Shown here one piece after another: positions 18,301 through 27,700 of a DNA stretch of 53,921 bases. The stretch's first letter is position 1; each line of letters starts with the position of its first letter. The stretch is from Pirellulales bacterium (lineage in GTDB: Bacteria > Planctomycetota > Planctomycetia > Pirellulales > Lacipirellulaceae), in contig JANQOF010000001.1 of assembly GCA_028279215.1 (NCBI GenBank), positions 1-53,921 of the forward strand, in the 5' to 3' direction. The position numbers were made by a program, and so were the translations under genes. The notes below the pieces were generated by a model that was not told the origin of the DNA, made no database searches, and worked only from the letters and a program-made list of their open reading frames with translations.

Positions 18301-18828
18301 TTGCTTGGTGTCTTCGATGCCCCACGCGGTAGCGATTGCCATGGCGTCGTCATCGCGCTCAGCGAGAAGCCGGCGAAGCGTGTCCTCAGTGGCTTCGACT
18401 TCGAGCACTGCGGCGGCCGCCGCATCGAGTGTGGTGAACAGTGGGTCCAGGCCTGCGTCAAAGGCGTGTTCACGCAGTAAGTTGCCGCACAGTGAGTGAA
18501 TCGTGCTGATGCGACACGCGTCAATTGCCCGCCCTAACTGTTGCCAGTACTTGTGCTGGTCGGTGCCGGCCGTCTTGACTCTCTCGACCACCAGCTTGCG
18601 AATTCGCGTACGCAACTCGCGTGCGGCTGCATCGGTAAATGTGATGGCCACGAGTTGGCTGATGGGCGCCGCGCCGGGTTGTTGCTCGGCGTCTTCGAGC
18701 TGGCGGATAAAGCGTTCGGTCAGTACGAACGTCTTGCCACAACCGGCGCCGGCAGCCAGCGAAAGCGATACGCCCCGGGCTTCCACGGCGGCGCGTTGTT
18801 CAGGCGTGTATTCAATCGTCGCGGACAT
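15361..18828 (-). CDS. addA: ATP-dependent helicase/nuclease AddA-type (UvrD family)
   Basis: The 1155-residue protein has the UvrD/RecB-type helicase motifs: Walker A AAGAGCGKT (Lys32), motif II FVDEFQDTD, motif III GDDKQSIYRFRGA, motif IV LTTNFRS and motif V VHKAKGLEFPVVVV. Its C-terminal PD-(D/E)XK nuclease has VIDYKT (Asp1073, Lys1075). With AddB it resects double-strand breaks and loads recombinase until a Chi-like site is met. The start overlaps the end of addB by 17 bases, a typical translational coupling. Length and domain order match AddA rather than RecB alone. The last residues run into a 24-base repeat, so the C-terminal 14 residues may be recently altered. Confidence 0.93.
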   Translation of the reverse strand: MSATIEYTPEQRAAVEARGVSLSLAAGAGCGKTFVLTERFIRQLEDAEQQPGAAPISQLVAITFTDAAARELRTRIRKLVVERVKTAGTDQHKYWQQLGRAIDACRISTIHSLCGNLLREHAFDAGLDPLFTTLDAAAAAVLEVEATEDTLRRLLAERDDDAMAIATAWGIEDTKQAVAQLMSHYRNPAFDEWRQRDSSDALAAWQSFYTQEFWPRALRQLQPIAKRLLELVSRIQPRSTDERSTVDQLLDACQRIADGNAPAADVVEVKNRAVANRRPFSSSYWDSANNFEDYKAAVKEFRYIVSKLPKSDLSGTLAHEAAELGLAAARVASAVAQTYADAKTQRNALDFDDLLAKTHELLTNPAHREIQQRLRDGIDVLFVDEFQDTDRVQVDMVRALVGDVVESGKLFVVGDDKQSIYRFRGAEPQVFVDLRGQIDEQWQLPLTTNFRSQPAILNFVNALFDQVFAGDYLPLRPNRAQATPEPAVEMLWTEVPKLSEKRRGYADTRRKAEARAIAARLRYLFDQGPPIVADNNEPAGCRRANYGDVAILLRVLSNVAHYEEALRAYDIPYYLVGGHAFYTQQEIYDILHLLRVIGSECDELSLAGVLRSPMFALADETLFWLVARHKSLERGLFAGSLPGEVDTDQRARVATAAKTIRELRSKKELLQVPELLSLAMERTGYDAALLADFMGERKLANVYKLVEQARTAVASGVGTLDDFVTQLASFTTSAPKEALATTSPGTANVVQLMTVHKAKGLEFPVVVVPDVDHKPNHRGAKADFDRDLGPLVQPSKESNGGTFGLDLHRFVDRAANYAESDRLFYVACTRAADYLMLSSSVSSIDTPEGPWLKQLAKSFDLATGKWIGPAKYPTANVQASCAGPPKPLSHGAGSSTDWLKALEKAKRSPVDLEAERSAAAVAVDPTARRSFSVTRLSGQIVPTGGNWWRDDEQADDHPIDHDVDPLGFGTLVHAVLERVDLNDPASITRWSEALAPQHDVLHAAAAGSQAEQLVRQFFTTSRATELRKTTSLHRELEFSLTWPLGSHDSEGQFIQGYLDCLYLGDDNRWRVIDYKTNQVTAAGVSSLAAKYEPQMLVYGLAVEQTWGTGPAELVLHFLRPRTEIVIPWNKEARERAIELITNQLTATRSGAHHPP
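15377..15400. repeat. Copy 2 of a 24-base direct repeat, within the addA 3' end
   Basis: It matches the copy at 15335-15358 at 23 of 24 positions. It lies inside the last codons of addA, encoding part of NQLTATRSGAHHPP. The repeat has therefore either grown into the gene or spread from it. Confidence 0.7.
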
Positions 18829-21800
18829 CGCTGGCCTGCGATTCGATAGGCTGCTGGTCGTTGGGCGGCGGCCATACTTTGTTCAGGCTGCGCACCTGAG
18901 CCACGCGGCAGACGTGACTATAATCGCAATTGCGAGTGCAATCGTCGATGGGACTATGCATCGGAAAATCGCCGTGCCGCACACCCTCGACGATTTGACG
19001 AATGCGAGCACGCACGGCAGGTTCGAGCTCTTTCCATTCCTCGCTCGGCCGAACCTCGCCCGCTTCCACGGTGAATAGCGCCTGCGTCGTGCTGTCGCCG
19101 AAGCCACTCCTGCGCACGAGCCAATACCCAGACTTCAGCGGCACCGCTCGCTGGTCGGCCGTGCTTAGGATTTCGGCCGCCGCCAGGGAATACACGGCCG
19201 GCTGAAGCTTGCGGCCGTCGTACAGTTCCTCCTGCGTCATCGTGAAGGCGCTGGCCGACTTATAGTCGATCACTTGAAGCACCTTTGCGTTGCCTACTCG
19301 CCCGGTATCCACTCGGTCGATGCGACCGCCAATACGAATACTCATACCGTCGCCCAGGTCCAAGACGAACGGTTCGTCGGTCGACTCGGGGGCTTCATCG
19401 TCGTCGGCGTGGCGGCTCGGCTTGCCAAACCGTAGTTCGAAGTACTCAGGTGCAAGCGGCTCGTCAAAGCTGCGCGACTGCTTGTCGTACTTGGTGTGCT
19501 GATCGTAGTAAGTCGATGACCATTTGCGTACGTCGGCGGCCAGCAAGTCGTTGAGCACCGCGTCGATACCAAAGCCGGCCAATTGCTCGCGAGCCATCTC
19601 GACGGCCATTTCCAGCGCGTCGGCGAACGCATCGGCGTCGTATTCCGATGGTTGGCGTCGGTCGCTGGCCCACTGTGCGAGCCGCGCGTGGAGCTCTCCC
19701 AGCGCGCGATGGAGCAAGCTCCCGCGGCGCCGGTGGTCGGTTTCGAGCGCCACTTCGCCGAGCGGCTGAACGGTGAGCACATTCTGCATCAAGAACTTGA
19801 ACGGGCACGTAGCGTAGGTTTCCAGTTGGCTCGTGCTCCATTGATGGTCCACATTGTATCGTTCTGCAAACCAACGCCGCGCGTCGGGGCCTGCCAGAAT
19901 GCCTTCCATCGGACCAAAACTGCCGCCGCGCAATCGATGGTGCATAGCGACCAACGCGCCCGCTAGCGCGTCGTTGGCGGGGCAAGCCGCCTGGCTCTTG
20001 AGTAGTCCGCCGAGCAACTCGGGCCTGCCTTCGCTCGCCCGGTGTACCGCCAGCAATCGCCAATCGCGCAGCGAGCGCGGTGTGCAGTCGACCGGCGGAA
20101 GCGACGTTACTACTGGCGTTTGGTCGAGCTGCCGTGCAAAGTCGTCGCCAAGCGCGGCGCACGCCTCGACGAGCATTGGGCTAGGCGGTTCGGGCTGACC
20201 GCTGGCGTCAAGCGCCGCGAAACTGAACGTGACCGAATCGCGCACCGAGCGGACTACGTCGTAGAACAGTTGCATCGCCCGCTCGTGCGGCAGGGTGACA
20301 GGCAGTGGGCGACCTTCGGTGTCGCCAGCCACCAGTGAGTCGTATTGCTTTTCGCTGTACAAACCGTTGGTGGCGGCCGCTGTCGAATACGATTGCTCTT
20401 CGAGACCCACCATGAACAGATGCCGAGGGCGAGCGAACCGGGCCATCGCCGCACCGTACACACAAACCCGCCCCTGTTCGTCGGTCGGAAGCGAAGCGGG
20501 CACGCTGTTCATCCAGCGAGAGAGATGTCCGAGCCATTCAGCCAAAGTCCAACTCACCGTACTGCGTCCCAGCATGGCCGCCGTCCGTTCAATCCACGCT
20601 GCCGCTTCGCGGACTTGTAACCAAGCTTCAGCTGTTCGCGATGGCAATCGCAGTTCGAGCGCGCGAGCCAGTTCTGCACAGGTAGCCGTCCACTCGGTGG
20701 GACTCGCGGAGCGCGGCAGCGACTCGGTTGCCGCAGCGAGTTTGGCGAACACCGGACGAGCGACCATCGCCGCTGCCTGCGTAGGGTTGGTGGGTTCGCC
20801 TGCTTCAATGGCTAAGTCACTCAGCCGGTCGATGTAATCGAGCAACGTCTTTCGGCCGCCAGCAACTTGCAACTCGCGAACGAGCCATTCCGCCGCGCCT
20901 CGGGCGGTTCGCCAAGGTGGCTGAACGGCGGTTTGTTCCAGCGCGGCATACAACCCGCAACCGAACGTCGCGACCAGTCGGCGAAACGACCAGTCGTCGG
21001 CCTCCAGAGCAAGTACGGCCTCCAGCGCGCGCAACGCTGGATCGTCGCCAATTGTCGACGGCGCGCCGAAGGAGAATGGAATCCCGTAGCTGACGAACAC
21101 TTCCTTGAGTCGCAATCGGTGCGGTTCGATTGACGGGACCGCCACCCCGATGTCATTGGCGGGCACACCGGCGACCAGCAACGACTTGATACGCCGCGCC
21201 ACTTGCGTTGCTTCGTCGAACGCATCGGTGGCTGGCACCACACGTATTCTGTCGACGTCACGGCCGACTTCAGGCGCCAGCTGCGCGTCGTCCGTTGGCG
21301 GCAAGAACAGTGATTGACTCATGTGTTCAAGAGCGGGTGGCCGCCCGTGGCCCGTCTCGGTAAGCGGGTGGCAGGTTGCATCGGGCCACCGCGATTCGAT
21401 CCACATCTGAGTCCTTCGCGCAGTAGCGGTTAGGTCATGGCGATCGTGGCGGTCGATGCTGGCCAAGGAAAACCAGACCTCGCACGAGCGGTTGACGAGC
21501 CGTTCGACCAGCGTCCGTTCGCTAGCGTCGAAGCTTCGAAAGCCATCGATGACAACCAAATCCCACGGGTCACCTGGCGTGCGTTCCATAGATTCGACAG
21601 CCAATCGCGTGATGTCGAAGCGGTCGGCAGCGCGGGCGTGCTCTAGTGCGTCTTGGTAGGCCACATAGACTTCAGCCAGTTCGCGATCGCGGCGGGCTCG
21701 CTGTTTGCTCTTCGACCACGCTGAGAATTGCGCCGCGGTCACGCCCCGCGATTTGAGTTGGGCAATCATTTGCTCCACCGCTTCCACCAAACCCGCACGC

Positions 21801-22144
21801 TCGGCGACTTCGGCCATGGCGACTAGCTTGCCGGCCTGGTGCAACCTGTCGATCGACTGCTCGAGTAGCCATTCGGTCGCGGGACTCGGGAGTATGGTGG
21901 GAGACGCAACATCCAGCGACACGACCGACTCGGCGTACCGAGCCATGGTCCGTACGCCCGGCGCCATCGCCGCATCGATTCCTACTGCGGCCAGCTGCCG
22001 GCGGACGGCGTCGGCCGCGAGTCGATGGGGGGCAAGCCACAACGTGTGTGGCACCTTGATGTCTCCTCGCGATTCGTCCAAGCGTGCGGCATACCGCTGC
22101 GTCAGGCGCGCCGTTTTGCCGGTACCGGCTGCGCCGACGAGCAA
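18812..22144 (-). CDS. addB: AddB-type nuclease/helicase subunit with Fe-S cysteines
   Basis: The 1110-residue product starts with a Walker A motif, VGAAGTGKT, then has a long UvrD-like region without full helicase motifs. Its C-terminal PD-(D/E)XK nuclease has VIDYKSA. The four cysteines expected for the AddB iron-sulphur staple are present: one in ATCPFKFLM and three in CTRNCDYSHVC. In AddAB this subunit cuts the opposite strand and recognises Chi. TTG at 22144 is the only reasonable start codon, because the frame upstream to the previous stop has no ATG or GTG; GGAAG stands six bases before it. The Fe-S and nuclease residues are intact, so an active enzyme is likely. It leads the addB-addA-cca group. 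Confidence 0.9.
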   Translation of the reverse strand: MLVGAAGTGKTARLTQRYAARLDESRGDIKVPHTLWLAPHRLAADAVRRQLAAVGIDAAMAPGVRTMARYAESVVSLDVASPTILPSPATEWLLEQSIDRLHQAGKLVAMAEVAERAGLVEAVEQMIAQLKSRGVTAAQFSAWSKSKQRARRDRELAEVYVAYQDALEHARAADRFDITRLAVESMERTPGDPWDLVVIDGFRSFDASERTLVERLVNRSCEVWFSLASIDRHDRHDLTATARRTQMWIESRWPDATCHPLTETGHGRPPALEHMSQSLFLPPTDDAQLAPEVGRDVDRIRVVPATDAFDEATQVARRIKSLLVAGVPANDIGVAVPSIEPHRLRLKEVFVSYGIPFSFGAPSTIGDDPALRALEAVLALEADDWSFRRLVATFGCGLYAALEQTAVQPPWRTARGAAEWLVRELQVAGGRKTLLDYIDRLSDLAIEAGEPTNPTQAAAMVARPVFAKLAAATESLPRSASPTEWTATCAELARALELRLPSRTAEAWLQVREAAAWIERTAAMLGRSTVSWTLAEWLGHLSRWMNSVPASLPTDEQGRVCVYGAAMARFARPRHLFMVGLEEQSYSTAAATNGLYSEKQYDSLVAGDTEGRPLPVTLPHERAMQLFYDVVRSVRDSVTFSFAALDASGQPEPPSPMLVEACAALGDDFARQLDQTPVVTSLPPVDCTPRSLRDWRLLAVHRASEGRPELLGGLLKSQAACPANDALAGALVAMHHRLRGGSFGPMEGILAGPDARRWFAERYNVDHQWSTSQLETYATCPFKFLMQNVLTVQPLGEVALETDHRRRGSLLHRALGELHARLAQWASDRRQPSEYDADAFADALEMAVEMAREQLAGFGIDAVLNDLLAADVRKWSSTYYDQHTKYDKQSRSFDEPLAPEYFELRFGKPSRHADDDEAPESTDEPFVLDLGDGMSIRIGGRIDRVDTGRVGNAKVLQVIDYKSASAFTMTQEELYDGRKLQPAVYSLAAAEILSTADQRAVPLKSGYWLVRRSGFGDSTTQALFTVEAGEVRPSEEWKELEPAVRARIRQIVEGVRHGDFPMHSPIDDCTRNCDYSHVCRVAQVRSLNKVWPPPNDQQPIESQASDVRDD

Positions 22145-22409
22145 ATGGACTTCCGCAGCAAAAGACGACGTAGTGCCGATCGAACTGATCTCTTGGCGAT
22201 GGAATGGGAATCAAGCGCTCTCGCCATTCTCGCCGTAAGTCGTTGGCGGTCAACGGCGTTGCGCGTCCCCCCGCCAATTGGGTGGCACAAGCCGCAACGG
22301 CCTTGCAAAGTAATTAGGCAAGCCAAGCGTGCGGCGATGGGTGGCCGACAATTGGTGTAATGCAACGTACCAACAGGGGGATTCGTGCTCGTTTTGTTAC
22401 GGACAATCA

Positions 22410-22439
22410 TTGACAGCATGAACGTAAACTTCTTATATT
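22410..22439 (+). promoter_or_regulatory. Sigma-70-like promoter for the DUF1559 gene
   Basis: TTGACA (22410-22415) and TATATT (22434-22439) are separated by 18 bases, close to the bacterial consensus and unusually AT-rich for this window. Transcription would begin near 22446, giving a leader of about 210 bases before the DUF1559 start. An AAGGAG followed by GTG at 22451 sits at the very start of this leader. It could open a short reading frame, but that frame has no recognisable product. Confidence 0.65.
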
Positions 22440-22655
22440 AAAGGAGTTTCGTGGAACAAGTGGGCTCTTTTCTACCCATTCCAGCTTGGCTGGGCGGCTC
22501 GACCGCGGGTCGTTCGTCATCGCGGGCGACTCATCGAGTGGGCGGAATAAGCGCGCCGTTTGTGCTCGAACCACTGGGAGGGACCCTGCGCTCGGATGGC
22601 GCGGGTTCATATATCTCTCTTATTTTTTCTTTATTTTCAGTTGAGGAGGTTGGTT

Positions 22656-23882
22656 ATGAAAGCGCAACGTTGTGCGCGACGTCGGCGGGGTTTTACCCTC
22701 GTCGAGCTGCTGGTGGTAATCGCCATCATCGGCATTCTGGTGGCCTTGCTGCTACCTGCCGTTCAAGCCGCCCGCGAAGCGGCCCGTCGAAATAGTTGCT
22801 TGAACAACACCAAGCAACTGATGCTCTCGATGCTCAACTTCGAGAGCTCCCGCCGCGTATTGCCCTTGGCGTCGACTGCCCCGATTCACACCATCTCTGT
22901 AAGCGCCGGCCAACCGGGGGCGGCATTGGGCACCGCCACCCCCAGCGGCGCTCAAGACGGTGACGGTTACAGCTGGATCGTGCAGATTCTGCCGTTTATC
23001 GAAGGTAACACAATCTTTCAGCGGTTGGCCGATACCAATGCGAGTAACAAGCTTCGCGACCGTGCTTTCACGGGGCCCAATGCAAGCTACGGTCAACAGG
23101 TAGTTGATGCTGCTCCCTGGATCCACCAGGCGATGCTCGAGGAGACAATCTGCCCTAGCTACCCCGGCGAGGAAACCAGCGAGCTACTGGGGGCTGATAC
23201 GGGCATCTCCAACTATGTCGCCATGGCAGCGACGCACTACACGGAGAACGACGGTCAACCGCCAGCGTCCAGCCCCGTCCACCTGGCTACTAGTAGTCCG
23301 GGGAATCCCAATACCACCGACTGCACCAATAAGTCGTATTGCGGAAACGGTACGCTGGTGTTCCCAGGTTCGGCAGGAGGAAGGATCACCAGGAAAGGTC
23401 TCGGCTTGCAGAGCGCTTCGGATGGCACCAGCTCAACGATCGTGATTACCGAGTCGCGGGAGCAAGAAAACACCTCCTGGTACAGCGGCGTCGCAACGTA
23501 TGTCGTCGCCGACTGGCCGAAGGATGCCAACATGCCAATCCTTCCGATCGGAATTGCTGCCGGTGGCGCTGGTGGTAACCAAACTTGGTGGGGATATAAC
23601 GACGCTAATGGCAATCATGGTCTGAATCAAGGAAGCGACAAGAGCACCACGGTAGAAGAGGCCAAGTACTACATGCAGACTTGGCCGCACGGCGGGAGTG
23701 GACGACGCCAATGGGGCCCGAGTTCGGCTCACCCGGGTACTGTGATTTGCGGTTTCCTGGATGGGCATGCTTCGGGCATGGACGAAACCATGGACCCAGC
23801 CGTACTGTTGCACCTGACCACCCGCGCCGGTCGCGAGATCGCCAATGCCGATGGCACCGGTAGCAGCCAGATTGGCATTTGA
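22656..23882 (+). CDS. DUF1559 family protein with prepilin-type N-terminus
   Basis: The 408-residue product begins with a basic leader and the prepilin/pseudopilin methylation signature [35 protein letters not shown], given here in pieces as [13 protein letters not shown] and [12 protein letters not shown]. The following region is the Trp/Gly-rich DUF1559 domain, and the C-terminus has the family motif H-x9-DG (His in [14 protein letters not shown]). Such proteins occur in large numbers almost only in planctomycetes and related phyla. They are expected to be membrane-anchored by the N-terminal helix and handled by a prepilin peptidase. GAGGAGG at 22643-22649 sets the start; a longer frame to 22560 is not needed. 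A strong terminator follows at 23910. Confidence 0.95.
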   Translation: MKAQRCARRRRGFTLVELLVVIAIIGILVALLLPAVQAAREAARRNSCLNNTKQLMLSMLNFESSRRVLPLASTAPIHTISVSAGQPGAALGTATPSGAQDGDGYSWIVQILPFIEGNTIFQRLADTNASNKLRDRAFTGPNASYGQQVVDAAPWIHQAMLEETICPSYPGEETSELLGADTGISNYVAMAATHYTENDGQPPASSPVHLATSSPGNPNTTDCTNKSYCGNGTLVFPGSAGGRITRKGLGLQSASDGTSSTIVITESREQENTSWYSGVATYVVADWPKDANMPILPIGIAAGGAGGNQTWWGYNDANGNHGLNQGSDKSTTVEEAKYYMQTWPHGGSGRRQWGPSSAHPGTVICGFLDGHASGMDETMDPAVLLHLTTRAGREIANADGTGSSQIGI

Positions 23883-23909
23883 TCTACCGAGCGGTCGCTT
23901 GAATGCTAC

Positions 23910-23947
23910 AACCGCCGCAGCGCAATGCGTTGCGGCGGTTTTCTTTT
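23910..23947 (+). terminator. Rho-independent terminator after the DUF1559 gene
   Basis: A perfect ten-pair stem, AACCGCCGCA (23910-23919) with TGCGGCGGTT (23931-23940), closes an 11-base loop and is followed by TTCTTTT. It lies 28 bases after the DUF1559 stop. This is one of the clearest terminators in the window. Confidence 0.9.
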
Positions 23948-23994
23948 GCATCCGGCTTGCCAGGTACCCAATACTCTAACCTTCTTGAGTAACG

Positions 23995-24321
23995 ATGGAT
24001 CTCGAAACCTCTTGCGCCCGCACTCACGAGTTATTGACCAGCGGCACATCGCCGGTGCTCATCGACTGTCGTGAGCGCGAGGAGTACGACACCGTGCATT
24101 TGCAAAGCGCCGTGCTGTTGCCGATGAGTGAGATTGCATCGCGCGTGGAAGAGTTGCGAGACCACCGAGGCGAGCATCTGATCGTTTACTGCCACCACGG
24201 CATGCGGAGCGCCCAAGTCGCCGTTTGGCTTCGCGAGCAGGGGTTCGTCAACGTGCAAAGCATGGCAGGCGGCATCGACCGCTGGGCAATCGAGATCGAG
24301 CCCGGCATGACGAGGTATTGA
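23995..24321 (+). CDS. Rhodanese-like domain protein
   Basis: The 108-residue protein is a single rhodanese domain. It has LIDCREREEYDTVHL near the N-terminus, the active-site loop YCHHGMRSAQVA with Cys66, and GFVNVQSMAGGIDRW near the end. Single-domain rhodaneses move sulfane sulphur or act as sulphur carriers, usually in the cytoplasm; no signal peptide is seen. The loop after Cys66 (CHHGMRS) is a common variant of this family. It stands alone between the DUF1559 terminator and tRNA-Leu, so context does not narrow its partner. Confidence 0.93.
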   Translation: MDLETSCARTHELLTSGTSPVLIDCREREEYDTVHLQSAVLLPMSEIASRVEELRDHRGEHLIVYCHHGMRSAQVAVWLREQGFVNVQSMAGGIDRWAIEIEPGMTRY

Positions 24322-24400
24322 GAGAGAAGATACGCTGGAGATCAGCAGCAACGTTCTGACCTCTCGCCCCCCATTCTGTGATACCTACCCTATCCCCAAG

Positions 24401-24484
24401 TACCGCCGAGAGGATTCGAACCTCCACCCACTTGCGTGGACATGGACCTGAACCATGCGCGTCTGCCAGTTCCGCCACGGCGGC
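24401..24484 (-). tRNA. tRNA-Leu (anticodon CAG)
   Basis: The 84-base - strand sequence folds as a class II tRNA. The acceptor stem is GCCGCCG with CGGCGGT, with a G-U closing pair and discriminator A. The D arm contains GGCGGAACTGGCAGA. The anticodon loop TTCAGGT gives CAG (complement at 24448-24450). The variable arm CCAC-GCAA-GTGG and the T loop TTCGAAT are present. CCA is not encoded. Reading frames over this region (such as one beginning MAELADAHG) are the usual false products of a tRNA-Leu gene. Confidence 0.95.
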
Positions 24485-24564
24485 TTAGGTATCTAGTTTC
24501 GCACTCGTTGATCCCACGAATCACGCCTAGCGAGTTTCCTGGTAAAACGATTTGGAAACCTTCC

Positions 24565-24622
24565 AACGCCGAAGGCGTTTGACATCGTAGCCCAGGGTCG
24601 TGGCGAAGCCGCGCACCCTGGG
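24565..24622. repeat. Two-hairpin element, probable dispersed repeat
   Basis: The first hairpin is AACGCC-GAA-GGCGTT (24565-24579). The second is formed by CCCAGGGT (24591-24598) and ACCCTGGG (24615-24622) around a 16-base loop rich in GC. This kind of paired-hairpin unit resembles dispersed intergenic repeats I associate with planctomycete genomes, but copies outside the window could not be checked. No gene overlaps it. Confidence 0.55.
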
Positions 24623-24714
24623 GTGGGGCTGGAGCGAAAAACTATCTACCAAGAAGGCTAACTTGTCAAACCGTCGCGAAATAAGCAAGGGTCTGATGTG
24701 AGGCAGCACGCTAG

Positions 24715-27700
24715 TTATCGTCCGCGGCGGTCGCCGCCGCCCCGCCCGCCTCCGCGGCTGCCCCGCCCGCCAGGGCCACCGCCACCTTGCATGCGACTGC
24801 GAAACTCCTGGATGCGGCGGATCATTTCCTGTTGCTGTCGGGCAGCTTCGGCGGCATCTCGGTTGTTGTTGTCGCCGCGACCCTGTTGGGCGCCGCTCTG
24901 CTGAGTGGTGGTCACGGCCGCGTCGCCTAGAATGGTGCCAAGTGCCTCTTTCACTGCCTCGGGGTTGCTGTGCTTGAGCGAGACAATTTGCGTTGCTTGA
25001 ACGCTGTCGAGTTGCACGGTGTCGAGCTGCTCTACAAGGGTTCGTACTTCGTTGAACAGGGCGTCCGGTGCACGGACCACCAGGCTGTTGCTACGGGTGT
25101 CGACGCCGATCGCCATCTTTGCGGGCTCTTGGGCGTCGGCTCCGCCGCCGCCTGGCCCGGCGTTACGCAGCGCACGAATCAAGTCTTCCGGCGAAGGCTG
25201 ACCACCGCCACCCCCTTCGAGTCGATTGCTGTAGATTTGCTTCACCACCTCCGCCACTTGCGAAGCGGACGAGTTCACGACCGGTATCAATCGCGCAACG
25301 CCCTCGGCTTCCACCTCGGTCGGGCCAATGCGTTGATCGAGAATCTGCAGTAGGCGAAACACCATGTCGATGTCTTCGGGACGGGCGTAGACGATCAAGG
25401 CGTTAAGCCGCGTGTCGGTTACGATGTCGACGCCGGTCGCCGAAAAACCGGTAGAAGCGCCGCCGCCCAGCCCAAGCAAGTCGCCCATCAGTCCGCCGCC
25501 AATGTCGCCGAGCGCGGCGTCGGCAATTCCGCTCATCAAGTCACCGCTTGCCGTGGTGCCGCCGAAAATCTCTTGCAAGATGGCCGATGCAGTGGCCGCC
25601 TTGGCATGCTTGAGATAGAACACCGCATACTCGCGGCCTCCGCTGCCGGTTTGCATGGTGGCTGCTTCGAGCAGCCGTTCGAAGGCATCTAGCGCTTCCA
25701 AGTCGTCCGAGGCAATCATCAGCCCGCTGGGGCCCGGCGCCACCATGATCGGCGCACCAGGCTTGTTGGTGAGCGGCGGTTCGGTCGGAGCAGTCTCTTC
25801 CGTTTCCCGATAGACGGCAAGCGTCGCTTTGGTACGTCGCGTCGACGCGCCGCGGTCGGTGGGCAGTGGCGGCTCACGTGGCGACTCGCCTTCGAAGCGG
25901 AACCAATCATTCAGGTCGAAACTGTCGGCGGCCGGTTCGTTCATCGAGCCTTGTTCGGCAGGGCGATACGATCGGATTGCCGTGGCAGGCGAGACCATGC
26001 GGATGGGATTCGATCGAATGGTTGGCCAAATCTGATCGAGTTGATCCAGCGCTGAGCGCGCTTCGGAAGAGGTAAGAGGCAATAATCGAACATTGCCCTT
26101 TTCGGTGGAAGCGAACACCGAGTCTTCCGACTCGCCCATCTGACCGAGAAGCGTTTTGATTTGGTCGATTTGCGCTCGGCTGCCGCGAACGAGCAGGCTG
26201 TTGGTGGATAGATCGGCGTCGACGATCGGTGCCCGAGGGTCGGCCTCTTCTCCGGCGGCAATTCCAAACAGCTTCGTGACCGACAGCAGCGCCAGCTGTG
26301 GATCGACGCTCACGAGCGGAATGACCTCGATCTGTCGGGCATCTTCCTGCATCTGAGCGAGCGTGGCCCGGATGGTCGCGTGATTCGCCAGAGTCGCTAG
26401 AGCCACGATGTTGCCTGTTTGTGGATCGGCGGCCAATCGAGTACCGGGCTCTTCGGCCATCAAGGTTTGTAGCACCAGCAGCGTCGCTTCGGGGTCGGCC
26501 TGATTCACCGGATAGACTTCCAATTGCAATGCGTCGATTGGCCCGCCCGCCGCCTGCGGAACGTCGACCAGCTTTAGCACTTCCTCCAGCCGATCGACCA
26601 TTTCGGGCGTTCCGAACGCCAACAGCCGATTTCCGCTGCTCGTGTCGACTGCTAACTGCAGCGTTGCTTCGGGTGTGCTGAAAGCATCTGCGGGAATCCC
26701 AAGCATTTGCCGCAACACCGGCAGCACGTTGGCGGCCGAGGCGTACTCGAGTTCGTACGGTTTGATGTCTCCCAAAGCCGAACTATCGGGTCGCTCGATT
26801 GCCTGGATGACCTTGCGAATGGCGCGAATGCGGCCAGCCGTTTCGGTCACTTGCAGCATGCCCGCCCGTGGTAGCACCACCACGTTGCCTTGCGGCCCAA
26901 TCATCCGGCTTATTTCTTCCGAGGCCGCTTCAGGCGTCATGTTTCGGACCTGAAACAGCACCCGCACCAACTCGTACTCGCCGCGGTCGTCCAGTTCTTC
27001 GAGCGGCACATCGGTAACTAAGTTGGGAGGAATGCCATCCTCGAGATTCACCAACACCAGCATGCGGTCGCGACGAACCAGTGTGTAGCCCTTGGTGAGC
27101 AACACACTGTTCAACACGTCGAGTGCTTCGGCGGGCGTGTAACTGCGACTGTCGGTGTAATTGAACGTGCCCGAAGGCGGCGACTCGATTACCAGCGACA
27201 GGTCGGACTGCTCGGCAAACCAATCGAGCACGTCTTGCCACGGTTGGTAGCGAAAATTGAACGAGAGCTTGCCGTCGACTGAGGGCCTGCTCAGTGGCTG
27301 CATCGCCGAAGATTGTTCAACCGACGGCGCGTTCTCGTCGTCAGTTGTTTCACTGGTTTGGCCATCCGACATTTCCTCGTCCGACTCAACCTCAGGCTCG
27401 ACTGCATTCCCTTGCACTGTGGTATCGCCGCCCATGGGTTCGTAATAGGGGTTGGTTTCGGCGTCCGCCAGCTTGGCTAGTTCCGCGAGCTGAGCGTCCG
27501 ACAAGATGCCCGCCATCCGCCGCTGCGATTCCACCCTTAGCGGGCGAAGCTGTTCGCCCCGCTCCTCGGGCGTCAAGCCGCGGAGCTTGCTGGCGGCGGC
27601 TAGGGCAGCCGCCTCGCGGCTGTCGAGCAGGTCGTAGAGCCTCTGCATTTGGCCATCGTTCAGATCGAGCTTTTGGGCTGTAGCGGGCTCGGTGACTAAC

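Noticed and set aside
22451..22795. GTG-started frame with AAGGAG at the beginning of the DUF1559 leader
   Set aside because: It overlaps the DUF1559 start in another frame and its product has no pattern. A very short regulatory leader peptide cannot be excluded, but there is no support.
24248..24478. Open frame beginning MAELADAHGSG
   Set aside because: It is the typical translation of a tRNA-Leu gene on that strand.
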